NCBI RefSeq assembly: GCF_000369005.1
Contig: NZ_KB849764.1
Location: 687,086 to 751,085, forward strand
Length of the DNA stretch: 64,000 nt
Source: Acinetobacter beijerinckii CIP 110307
GTDB lineage: Bacteria; Pseudomonadota; Gammaproteobacteria; Pseudomonadales; Moraxellaceae
Reading direction: 5' to 3'
Within the stretch, counting starts at the first letter, position 1; each line of letters opens with the position of its first letter. Of this stretch, positions 54,989 to 64,000 are shown one piece after another. The position numbers were made by a program, and so were the translations under genes. The notes under the pieces are model-generated. The model did no database searches. It was not told the origin of the DNA and saw only the letters and a program-made list of their open reading frames with translations.

Positions 54989-55573
54989 CTAAACCAAGCC
55001 AATTTGTTCAAAAAATTGCTTATATGCTTCTGCCTTCTTTTCTAAAGCGAGAGGATAAGCACGTGATGATGAAGGTAAGCGATACAAATTTAATTCTCGA
55101 TCCATATAATTGACTTGTACCGATTGCCCGATCATCGGTTTAGTTACTTGCTCATTAAAATGCTGCATCAGCGTATCTGTCGCTTTATCACCTGTTGTCA
55201 TGATAATGTTGCATAATGGTATCTGCACAAGTAGTTTTGATAAATCTGTGGGCGTGACAATTTCTAAAAATTTATCTGAAGCATTACCTTGTAAGCGTTT
55301 TATTTGATAAGCAGTATCAAAAATCCCTACTCCTATTTGAATTAAAAACTCGCGTATTTGTTGTTCTTTAAAGTTTTTAGTAGGTAAATCTAAAAAATGA
55401 TCTTTATCTTTAAAAAAAATTAGCCCAAAGATTCGCCACATGTCATTTTGATAATTGGGGTAGTAAAAATCCATCTTCCATCTGTGTTTTGGCGGTGGGA
55501 AGCTTCCTAAAATCAGCAATTTAGTAGTCGCTGGTAAAAATGGTTGTAAAGGATGTGTTTCAATATCATTCAT
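54989..55573 (-). CDS. Uracil/hypoxanthine-DNA glycosylase family protein
   Basis: 194 residues of the uracil-DNA glycosylase superfamily, most like the family 6 (hypoxanthine) group. The first motif LLILGSFPPPKHR near 20 and the closing motif RLPSSSRAYPL near 165 are in place. NYQNDMWRIFGLIF and GVGIFDTAYQIKR are shared family segments. It removes a deaminated base (uracil or hypoxanthine) from DNA. ATG at 55573 overlaps no other gene; downstream lies the methyltransferase gene at 19 bases. Confidence 0.82.
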   Translation of the reverse strand: MNDIETHPLQPFLPATTKLLILGSFPPPKHRWKMDFYYPNYQNDMWRIFGLIFFKDKDHFLDLPTKNFKEQQIREFLIQIGVGIFDTAYQIKRLQGNASDKFLEIVTPTDLSKLLVQIPLCNIIMTTGDKATDTLMQHFNEQVTKPMIGQSVQVNYMDRELNLYRLPSSSRAYPLALEKKAEAYKQFFEQIGLV

Positions 55574-55683
55574 TCGATGTATTCTATAATTATTAAATCT
55601 ATTTTCTCAAACAACTTACTCTAGATTAAAAGATTAATTTAGCCCACAAATTAGATTTATTGCAGGCTATTTATATTGGATTC

Positions 55684-55965
55684 CTAATCCCATTCAAGCT
55701 GAAATTGGATATTCGTATTAGTAAAATTAGGATTTAAAAACACTCTATACCCTGCTGACTTTAATTCAGATACAACAATTTCTGCATCCTCACTACTGAC
55801 TTCGTGTTTAGAAAATTGTTGTAAAGCATCCCTATCGCCGTCATTTGCTCTTAGTTTTATCGTACTAGATAATTTTGATAATATTTTATCCACCGATAAT
55901 TTTTTAACATTTGCATTTGAAATTGCTGTAGCTTTGTGTGCAGGTAGCAAAATTTCTTCGTTCAA
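55684..55965 (-). CDS. Hypothetical 93-residue protein
   Basis: I do not recognise this protein. It starts at TTG (55965) after AAAGG, with an upstream ATG that is out of frame. It is helical in the first half (NANVKKLSVDKILSKLSSTI) and ends in NTNIQFQLEWD. No membrane helix or signal is seen. It looks like the small, phage- or plasmid-style orphan genes common in Acinetobacter, but no neighbour supports that. No partner is apparent. Confidence 0.5.
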   Translation of the reverse strand: MNEEILLPAHKATAISNANVKKLSVDKILSKLSSTIKLRANDGDRDALQQFSKHEVSSEDAEIVVSELKSAGYRVFLNPNFTNTNIQFQLEWD

Positions 55966-56086
55966 CTTTTCGGCCTTTCATATTTGGAAATGACCAAAAT
56001 ATAATAGGATCGTTTTCCACTTTTTCAAGCTTGAAATACAATAATAACGACATTATTTGACGCATAGTTTTTTTAGAATAAATAAA

Positions 56087-56425
56087 TTACGGACAATTAG
56101 TGTTCAATTTATCAGTGTAATAATCCAAAGAAATTTTTAATTCTTTCACCAACTCATCTTTGTTAAAGCTTTCTGGCTGAAGTGTTAATAGAGCTGGCAC
56201 ATACTCAATTTCATAGGTTTTAGGATAGTCTTCACATAATACTTTAATTTGCTCTTCTCTAGTGCTAGTAGGATTATCAAGAATATCTAGATATCCTGTT
56301 ATTTTTTGATCTATTGACTCAAATTCTACTTTCGAATCAATTGCTTCATTTTTCTGTTCAGGCTGCTTTTGACATCCAACTAAAATAATCATGAGCATGG
56401 TTGAAATTAAAATTTTAGCTTGCAT
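56087..56425 (-). CDS. Small hypothetical lipoprotein
   Basis: 112 residues. The signal peptide MQAKILISTMLMIILVGCQK has a lipobox (LVGC, Cys18) followed by an acidic, Lys/Gln-rich linker. The rest (KITGYLDILDNPTSTREEQI, ELVKELKISLDYYTDKL) is helical and ends in a Cys. GGGAAATT precedes ATG at 56425. I do not recognise the family. It stands alone, with 190 bases upstream to the next gene. Confidence 0.75.
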   Translation of the reverse strand: MQAKILISTMLMIILVGCQKQPEQKNEAIDSKVEFESIDQKITGYLDILDNPTSTREEQIKVLCEDYPKTYEIEYVPALLTLQPESFNKDELVKELKISLDYYTDKLNTNCP

Positions 56426-56615
56426 AATTTCCCATTCAAATTAAAAATTACTTACAAAGATTAGCTCTTATTGAGTGATCATGGTCTCATACAAATGTAA
56501 TATTACTGGAACTCAACAACTTCAATTGTGAATTTTTTATATTTTAAACAAACAAGAGTAATTTCTTGTGAGAAACTATTCTTGTTCATTTTCTTAAATT
56601 ATAAATATTTTTTGA

Positions 56616-57488
56616 TCATGATTTAAAAAAGTTAAACGGTAGCTTTAAGTAACGTACACCATTATCTTCTGGTTCAGGAAAGCGCCCTGCATCCATATTG
56701 ATTTGTATCGATGGAAGAATCAATTTTGGCATCGATAAAGTGGCATCACGAGCTTGACGCATTTTCACAAAAGCTTCTCGATCAGTAACAGACTTCAAAT
56801 GAATGTTGCTTTTTTTCTGAATCCCAATCGTAGTTTCAAAAAAATATTCATTCCTGCCTTCAGGCTTATAATCATGGCATAAAAAAACTTTTGTATCATC
56901 AGGGAGCTGATAAAGTTTCTGCACTGAATCAAAAAGTATATCTGCACTTCCTTTAGGAAAATCACATCTCGCCGTACCATAATCTGGCATAAATAAAGTA
57001 TCACCAACAAAAACTGCATTACCAATTACATAGCTTAAACATGCTGGTGTATGCCCTGGTGTTGGAATATTGTATGCATCTAGATGACCGATTTTAAAAT
57101 GCTCATCATCTTTAAAAAGATAATCAAAAGTTTGATGGGAATTAAACATTTTTATATCAAGATTATATATTGAGCTAAAAGTCTCTTGAACAATTCCAAT
57201 CTTTTCACTCATCGCAATCTTGCCACCAAGATGCTCTTTAATATATTGAGATGCGGTCAAATGATCAGCATGGACATGCGTTTCTAGAATCCACTCAACA
57301 TTCAGATGTTGCTCATTTACAAAGTTAATAATTTGATCTGCACTAAAATTTGATGTGGTAGCTGATGCAGCGTCATAATCCAAAACACTGTCAATCACGG
57401 CACATGCTTTAGTTTCTGGATCACTCACAACATAACTAAATGTATTTGTGTTTTCATCAAAAAATGCTTTGACTTGAGGATATTGCAT
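56616..57488 (-). CDS. MBL-fold persulfide dioxygenase-like hydrolase
   Basis: 290 residues from ATG at 57488, which has AGGAGGG just upstream; the longer ORF start is unlikely. Metal ligands are seen in ETHVHADHLTAS (His71, His73, Asp75, His76), TPGHTPACLSY, and the GDTLFMPDYGTARCDFPKGS loop typical of ETHE1-like sulfur dioxygenases and Blh proteins. These convert glutathione persulfide to sulfite and glutathione. It is third in the operon with two YeeE/YedE half-transporters, a known sulfide-detox set. No regulator or rhodanese gene is included, and none is seen nearby. Confidence 0.9.
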   Translation of the reverse strand: MQYPQVKAFFDENTNTFSYVVSDPETKACAVIDSVLDYDAASATTSNFSADQIINFVNEQHLNVEWILETHVHADHLTASQYIKEHLGGKIAMSEKIGIVQETFSSIYNLDIKMFNSHQTFDYLFKDDEHFKIGHLDAYNIPTPGHTPACLSYVIGNAVFVGDTLFMPDYGTARCDFPKGSADILFDSVQKLYQLPDDTKVFLCHDYKPEGRNEYFFETTIGIQKKSNIHLKSVTDREAFVKMRQARDATLSMPKLILPSIQINMDAGRFPEPEDNGVRYLKLPFNFFKS

Positions 57489-57502
57489 CTCATCCCTCCT
57501 AA

Positions 57503-57913
57503 TTATCTTTCTGCCCACATGCGATGAATAAAAATACCGAATAACATTGCTCCGATAAAATACCATGCTTCTACATAACCTAAACCAATCAAGGTAATTG
57601 CAGGTGCTGGACACACACCAGCTATTCCCCATCCAATCCCAAATAAGATTGAACCGATTATTAATTTTTTATCAATCTGAGTACTGGTGGGTAGTGAGAT
57701 CGCTTCACCAGACAGTGTTTTTGGATTTCGGATTGCTTTTTGAAATGGAATGATTGCAACAGCGATTGCACCAATCATCACAAACATTAAGCTGATATCC
57801 CAATCACCAAATAGATCAAGAAACCCTAAGACTTTTTCAGGATTTGACATACCTGAAACCATTAAACCGAGCGCGAATAATCCACCAAATATAAATGCGA
57901 ATAAATTTTTCAT
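57503..57913 (-). CDS. YeeE/YedE half-transporter (DUF6691-type)
   Basis: 136 residues from ATG at 57913, the first four bases of which overlap the stop of the upstream partner (ATGA). The longer ORF is an out-of-frame extension into that gene. About four membrane helices; the key motif GIGWGIAGVCPAPAITLIGL with a conserved Cys is the channel motif for thiosulfate or other sulfur compounds. With the preceding 139-residue protein it makes one functional YeeE-like unit. It lies 14 bases before the MBL gene start. Confidence 0.9.
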   Translation of the reverse strand: MKNLFAFIFGGLFALGLMVSGMSNPEKVLGFLDLFGDWDISLMFVMIGAIAVAIIPFQKAIRNPKTLSGEAISLPTSTQIDKKLIIGSILFGIGWGIAGVCPAPAITLIGLGYVEAWYFIGAMLFGIFIHRMWAER

Positions 57914-58329
57914 ATCGCAGCTCCTAATACGTGGCGAATAACAAATACAGTTACTATTCCTGCCAGCATAAATGTTACTGTTGCCACAATCGAACGCACA
58001 GATAGACGACTTATACCGCAAATCCCATGTCCACTCGTACAACCAGATCCTAAACGTGTACCAAACCCAACGAGTAAGCCCGCAATAATCAACCCTAGCG
58101 GAGACGATTTGATCACAATTTCAGGCTCTACAAATAACTGATAAATGAAAGGAATGATAAATAAGCCAGATAAGAACCAAAATGCAGGATTATTTAAAAG
58201 CGATTTCGGTTGCAAAACTTGTGCAAGTAATCCACTAATACCCGCAATACGACCATTTACATATAAATAGCCAACGACTGAGATTCCAAGGATTGAACCA
58301 CCGACTAAGGCTAAAATTATGCTAGACAT
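57910..58329 (-). CDS. YeeE/YedE half-transporter (sulfur-compound uptake)
   Basis: 139 residues with four hydrophobic helices. The channel motif LLVGFGTRLGSGCTSGHGIC with paired Cys is the mark of YeeE/YedE proteins, which move thiosulfate or sulfide-derived sulfur. It starts the operon YeeE-a, YeeE-b, MBL-fold hydrolase. The next gene overlaps its stop by four bases. Thirty bases before the start lies a perfect AT-rich 12-base palindrome, perhaps an operator. Confidence 0.9.
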   Translation of the reverse strand: MSSIILALVGGSILGISVVGYLYVNGRIAGISGLLAQVLQPKSLLNNPAFWFLSGLFIIPFIYQLFVEPEIVIKSSPLGLIIAGLLVGFGTRLGSGCTSGHGICGISRLSVRSIVATVTFMLAGIVTVFVIRHVLGAAI

Positions 58330-58358
58330 ACGCTATGCTCAAAACAATATATTTATTT

Positions 58359-58370
58359 ATAATATATTAT
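58359..58370. promoter_or_regulatory. AT-rich 12-base palindrome upstream of the sulfur operon
   Basis: ATAATATATTAT is a perfect palindrome 30 bases before the first YeeE gene. ArsR-type sulfide sensors often control such operons and bind AT-rich dyads; none is encoded beside this operon. The local sequence is generally AT-rich, so chance is possible. Confidence 0.35.
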
Positions 58371-58495
58371 TAAATATAATAATTAAAGTATTCAACTTAT
58401 CTTGATACAAACTACTCGAACTCTGAAAGAATTTTTTCTGCAAACCATAGTGGAAATTCAGTAACAGTTTGATTTAATTTCAGTGTTTCTGAATG

Positions 58496-59157
58496 TTAAA
58501 TTTCAGCTAAAAATGCAGCTTTTTGCCCATCTGATGAATTATCAAATATAAATGCTCTATCGGTCACTTCAACAGCTTGCATTAATAACTTCATACTACG
58601 GTAATATCGATCTCGAATTTTTTGATGTGGTACAGCATGACCACCCATACTCACACGATAGTTTACTCTTGCAATATTTATATCTGGATCAACAGTAGAA
58701 ACAAAGTATAAATATGTTTTGAATCCTTGAATTTGAGCTTCTCTTAAAAATTCGACTTTACTTATATGAGACATAACCGTCTCAAAAGTAAAGCTGACTT
58801 TTAGTCTAAGAAATTCTGAACGGATGAAATCAATAATTCTTGCAGCTAAATATGAGTCAATATCTAAATGTGAAAATCGGATTTGTTTTTCACTTATTTG
58901 TTCAGGTTCCTGACTCAGTAGAACTTGGCTTATTTGATTTATGTTTTCTTTTTATTGTTTAAATATTCAAGTAACTTTATTGGATTAAGGTCAGTGTGAT
59001 ACGCGTCTAAATCCAAAACTTGTGTTTAAATTAAGGTTTTTTCTAACTCATCTGCATTTAAATATGCCCCAATATGTCGGGGCAAAAGGTAATCTTTTAT
59101 AGTACTTTTACCAGAACCATTTGGTCCTGCAAACATACGAATACGAGGATGCCGCAT
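58496..59157 (-). pseudogene. Zeta-toxin-like kinase (COG4185-type), broken
   Basis: Minus-strand reading from ATG at 59157 gives MRHPRIRMFAGPNGSGKST with a perfect Walker A, then IKDYLLPRHIGAYLNADELE. An in-frame TAA follows (59026-59028). A frameshift at the A-rich run near 58935-58945 then restores the family sequence: IDSYLAARIIDFIRSEFLRL, SFTFETVMSHISKVEFLREA, then the intact C-terminal part with MGGHAVPHQKIRDRYYRSM and RAFIFDNSS. The parts line up end to end in one frame order, so this is a decayed gene and not two genes. Its partner upstream is intact. Confidence 0.85.
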
Positions 59158-59160
59158 TTA

Positions 59161-59415
59161 CTATATAACGACCTGCTTTCTCTTAGGTTTAAGTACTTTT
59201 TGGTCAACAGTTATGCGAGTATAAGCCATAGAAATATCTTTGATTACGTTGATTTTACCCGAAGGTAACTTCTCAATCAGTTGATGATCTTTCGTAAAAA
59301 CAACAGCAGAAGATTCACTCGCTTGCTTAAAAGCATCACGAAATGCTTGAACAGCAAGATTCGGAAGATTATCTTCTTCTTGCATCGTCATTTGCATATG
59401 TGTAAAAGCTGTCAT
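59161..59415 (-). CDS. Small partner protein of the zeta-like kinase (possible antitoxin)
   Basis: 84 residues from ATG at 59415, which has GGAGG seven bases ahead; the TTG start five codons earlier overlaps that site. Helical, with AVQAFRDAFKQASESSAVVF and the basic end VLKPKRKQVVI. Its stop is three bases before the kinase start, so they were translationally coupled. Such small ORFs often precede COG4185-type kinases as presumed antitoxins. The function is inferred from position only. Its partner is broken, so it may be an orphan. Confidence 0.65.
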   Translation of the reverse strand: MTAFTHMQMTMQEEDNLPNLAVQAFRDAFKQASESSAVVFTKDHQLIEKLPSGKINVIKDISMAYTRITVDQKVLKPKRKQVVI

Positions 59416-59490
59416 TTGAATCCTCCGCAAAATTGCGTTCTATAATCATACTAACATAACGAGAGATTTTGTCTAATTTTAGAGCACCTA

Positions 59491-59967
59491 TTAACGAACT
59501 AAATCTTCAATGCCAATTAAAGTAGGTAACTTATCAATAAGTTTGTTTAATTCAATATTTGCAGGAGAAATACAACCTGTATAGTGACTTAAACGTGTAA
59601 CTGTTCCATCAATATCCTTCCACCAAAAATATGAACTTGGATGATCAGTTGCAGTCTCCGTACAACCTGTTGTTTTTACATTTGCCCCTGTTGATGGACG
59701 ATAGGTTTCTAATTCTTTTTGAAGCTTCTTATATACAGACGGATCAACTTTAAGTTCTTGTGTTCCTATTACTTTTGTATACTGCTTACCATCAAACTGC
59801 ACTTCACCAGCTGGCGTAATTTCTACAGAGTAAATCGGACATGCACCAAAACAAGGGCTTGTTGAATAGCGAATCGTTTCTTGTGCAAGATCTTGGCTTT
59901 TTTGAGGTGTTGATGCGCAACCAACTAAAGTAGAAGCAAAAAGACCAGCAAGTATTAATTTTTTCAT
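59491..59967 (-). CDS. DUF6438-type lipoprotein
   Basis: 158 residues. Signal peptide MKKLILAGLFASTLVGCAST with lipobox (LVGC, Cys17). The core has a repeated small-beta pattern with SPCFGACPIYSVEITPAGEV, then KTTGCTETATDHPSSYFWWK and THYTGC-like HYTGCISPAN; four Cys outside the lipobox could form disulfides. This fits what I remember as DUF6438. The function is not known. It sits between the toxin remnant and ispD, with 137 bases to ispD. Confidence 0.82.
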   Translation of the reverse strand: MKKLILAGLFASTLVGCASTPQKSQDLAQETIRYSTSPCFGACPIYSVEITPAGEVQFDGKQYTKVIGTQELKVDPSVYKKLQKELETYRPSTGANVKTTGCTETATDHPSSYFWWKDIDGTVTRLSHYTGCISPANIELNKLIDKLPTLIGIEDLVR

Positions 59968-60104
59968 TTGTTAATCCGTTGTAAAGTTCAGTTAATAAAT
60001 TTATCAAATAGTGAATTTTTTGTCATTTATAATGGTGTTACAATCCTTTAAAAGATAAGTTTTACTTAGGCTATTTTGAAGAAATAAATAAAAATCCAAG
60101 TTGA

Positions 60105-60821
60105 TTAATTATCGATCTGTGATTGGAGAATTAATTTTGCAAGCTCTAAATCATCTGCATAAGTTATTTTAATATTGTCAGAACGACCTTGAACTACTTG
60201 TACAGGCTCATTGATATATTCCAATGCACTTGCCTCATCAGTAATCGCGACTTCATTAAGAATTGCATATTCAATGGCATTCTTTAGAGTTTTCAATTTG
60301 GCAATTTGAGGTGTTTGAGCCTGCCATAAGCAATTTCGACTCACCGTTTTATTAATTTTATTTTCATTTTCTACAAGTTTTAAAGTATCACGAACAGGAA
60401 TCGCTAAAATAGAACTTTGATTTGATTCGATAGCAGATAATAATAATTTTTCCAAACACTTTGCTGTGACGCAAGGTCGAGCAGCATCATGTACTAGCAC
60501 CCAATCATCTTCATGAGCAATACCAGATAAATAAATTAAAGCGTTTAAAACAGAATTTACACGCTCTTCGCCCCCATGACAAAAATGTAATTTTTCAGGA
60601 GCAGTAAAAGTAAGCGTCGGTGCAACTTCATCTTGTTCACTAATAGCAAGCACTAACCCAGCTAAGTCTAATGAATTAAGCCGGCTCACTGTATGCTCTA
60701 ATACCGTTTTATTTTGAATATATTGATATTGTTTCAGTTCAGTTTTAGAAAATCGACTACCAGAACCCGCTGCGGGAACTATTGCCCATATTTTACTCTG
60801 GGTTTTCATTGGTAGCGGCAT
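60105..60821 (-). CDS. ispD: 2-C-methyl-D-erythritol 4-phosphate cytidylyltransferase
   Basis: 238 residues. The nucleotidyltransferase start VPAAGSGSRFSKTELKQY with the Gly-rich loop and Lys, then VLVHDAARPCVT and QAQTPQIAKLKTL, are the CTP-binding and active-site segments of IspD in the non-mevalonate isoprenoid pathway. It overlaps the end of ftsB. The start is either ATG at 60821 (MPLPMKTQ) or 60809 (MKTQ). The order eno-ftsB-ispD is shared by many gammaproteobacteria. Confidence 0.95.
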   Translation of the reverse strand: MPLPMKTQSKIWAIVPAAGSGSRFSKTELKQYQYIQNKTVLEHTVSRLNSLDLAGLVLAISEQDEVAPTLTFTAPEKLHFCHGGEERVNSVLNALIYLSGIAHEDDWVLVHDAARPCVTAKCLEKLLLSAIESNQSSILAIPVRDTLKLVENENKINKTVSRNCLWQAQTPQIAKLKTLKNAIEYAILNEVAITDEASALEYINEPVQVVQGRSDNIKITYADDLELAKLILQSQIDN

Positions 60822-61164
60822 CTACTTTTGCATTCGGATCAATATAAATTGGCTTATAGTGAGTACTTATAGTACTCATTTGCACAAAAGTTTCATTTGG
60901 TTTTATTAAACCTAAATCCAAGCGTGCATGCTCTTCAATTGCTTCTGTTCCATTTTTCAAATCAAAAACTTCAGCTGCTAAAATACGATTACGCTCTTTT
61001 AGCTCGGTATTGATTTCGGACTGTTGCGTAATTTGTTGAGTTAGAGTTTGGTGAGCGAAATAGCCACCCTCACCAAACCAAAATTGGTACTGTAGGCTTG
61101 TAACCAATATGATTACAAGCAACAGAATCAATTTACTCGAAGTAGATCGAAAAACTTCTAACAT
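60793..61164 (-). CDS. ftsB: Cell division protein FtsB
   Basis: 123 residues. A short N-terminal part, one membrane helix (KLILLLVIILVTSLQYQFWF), then a coiled-coil (THQTLTQQ-like QQSEINTELKERNRILAAEV) and the YxxY-less end LGLIKPNETFVQMS typical of FtsB. It forms the FtsQLB complex at the division septum. It follows eno and its end overlaps ispD by up to 29 bases. The extra C-terminal tail (ISTHYKPIYIDPNAKVDAAT) is longer than E. coli FtsB, as in other Acinetobacter proteins. Confidence 0.92.
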   Translation of the reverse strand: MLEVFRSTSSKLILLLVIILVTSLQYQFWFGEGGYFAHQTLTQQITQQSEINTELKERNRILAAEVFDLKNGTEAIEEHARLDLGLIKPNETFVQMSTISTHYKPIYIDPNAKVDAATNENPE

Positions 61165-61174
61165 AATTCAAAAA

Positions 61175-62479
<1,305 letters not shown>

Positions 62480-62509
62480 TTAATGAATAAAAAGATGTAT
62501 TTTCATACA

Positions 62510-63367
<858 letters not shown>

Positions 63368-63397
63368 TTAGACTTTCCCAATATATTCAAATTCACA

Positions 63398-64000
63398 TTA
63401 CTTACTTTTTTGATACTGCTTTTTCGCAGCATCGATAAAGCTAGCAAATAATGGATGCCCATCGCGTGGTGAACTTGTAAATTCCGGATGGAATTGTACA
63501 GCAATAAACCAAGGATGTTCAGGAATTTCTACAGTTTCTACTAAATGTTGTACTGATGAATAACCAGAAATTTTCATACCCGCTTGTTCAAGTGCTGGAA
63601 TAAAACGATCATTCATTTCATACCGATGGCGATGACGTTCAGTAATTTCAGCTTTGCCATAAACTTCGCGAGTTTTAGTGCCTTCTACAAGTTCAGATTT
63701 CTGTGCACCTAAACGCATTGTGCCACCCAAATCTGATTCAAGACTACGTTGCTGTAATTCACCACGCTCATCTAACCATTCCGTAATTAAACCAATTAAC
63801 GGATATTTAGTTGAACGGTTAAATTCAGTTGAGCTTGCCTCAGGCATTTCAGCAACATGACGTGCATATTCAATCACAGCAAGTTGCATACCTAAACAAA
63901 TGCCTAGGAATGGAATCTTGTTTTCACGTGCATATTGAATGGCTTTCATTTTGCCTTCAGTACCACGTTCACCAAAACCACCAGGAACTAGAATCGCATC
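63398..64000 (-). CDS. pyrG: CTP synthase, C-terminal glutamine amidotransferase part (cut by window edge)
   Basis: The last 200 codons and the stop of a longer gene; it continues past 64000. The visible part is the class I glutaminase domain: [20 protein letters not shown], the nucleophile elbow [18 protein letters not shown] with the catalytic Cys, [12 protein letters not shown], and [20 protein letters not shown] with the His/Glu pair. The family makes CTP from UTP with ammonia from glutamine. The stop is 30 bases before kdsA. Confidence 0.96.
   Translation of the reverse strand, partial: DAILVPGGFGERGTEGKMKAIQYARENKIPFLGICLGMQLAVIEYARHVAEMPEASSTEFNRSTKYPLIGLITEWLDERGELQQRSLESDLGGTMRLGAQKSELVEGTKTREVYGKAEITERHRHRYEMNDRFIPALEQAGMKISGYSSVQHLVETVEIPEHPWFIAVQFHPEFTSSPRDGHPLFASFIDAAKKQYQKSK

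Noticed and set aside
58496-58774. A free-standing 92-residue protein starting MSHISK
   Set aside because: It is the intact C-terminal end of the broken zeta-like kinase; its Walker A part lies upstream on the same strand.

Overview
The window looks like chromosomal DNA of a low-GC gammaproteobacterium, most likely Acinetobacter. The basis is AT-rich coding and spacer DNA, the core order pyrG-kdsA-eno-ftsB-ispD at the right end, a separate OsmC-YcaO fusion protein, and many gene pairs of the kind found in Acinetobacter accessory regions. I saw no rRNA, tRNA, CRISPR array, insertion sequence or prophage. Most genes lie on the minus strand.

Layout. 1-6.2 kb: a LysR regulator (cut by the window edge) divergent from a fused indolepyruvate ferredoxin oxidoreductase, then a TonB-dependent receptor. 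6.4-7.5 kb: nudC and a small TIGR03643-type protein. 7.7-16.5 kb: a four-gene RND efflux operon with two tandem pump subunits (MdtABC-like) and its own outer-membrane lipoprotein. 16.7-23.5 kb: an iron surface-signalling set (FecI-like sigma, FecR-like regulator, receptor with STN domain) convergent with a DUF3649/PepSY/DUF3325 membrane-reductase operon. Upstream of that operon is a good Fur box and the last 27 codons of a lost second receptor. 23.8-30.4 kb: two short-chain dehydrogenases, a lipocalin-like protein, the OsmC-YcaO fusion and an amidohydrolase.

30.6-38.3 kb is the most unusual part: a minus-strand cluster of EmrA-like adaptor, EmrB-like MFS pump, GNAT-like protein, GH3-family acyl-acid amido synthetase, TolC-like channel and a second GNAT-like protein. 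The last four genes overlap pairwise by four bases. It reads as a unit that makes an acyl or amide conjugate and exports it across both membranes. The product is unknown to me.

38.9-45 kb: a bile-acid/sodium symporter family protein, a ketopantoate reductase-like protein, HchA (Hsp31), and an AraC regulator with a quinone oxidoreductase. 44-50.5 kb: allophanate hydrolase, urea carboxylase and a GntR regulator, with a perfect TTGTATACAA-type palindrome before the first gene and no transporter or urea-carboxylase-associated proteins. 50.9-58.3 kb: glutathione-dependent formaldehyde dehydrogenase, a phospholipase D lipoprotein, small enzymes, and a sulfur module (persulfide-dioxygenase-like MBL protein plus two YeeE/YedE half-transporters). 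58.5-59.4 kb: a zeta-toxin-like kinase gene broken by a stop and a frameshift, behind an intact small partner ORF. 60-64 kb: ispD, ftsB, eno, kdsA and the 3' part of pyrG.

Several starts were moved from the longest ORF to an internal ATG with a better ribosome binding site (nudC, hchA, urea carboxylase, enolase, the MBL protein, one YeeE protein, the toxin partner).
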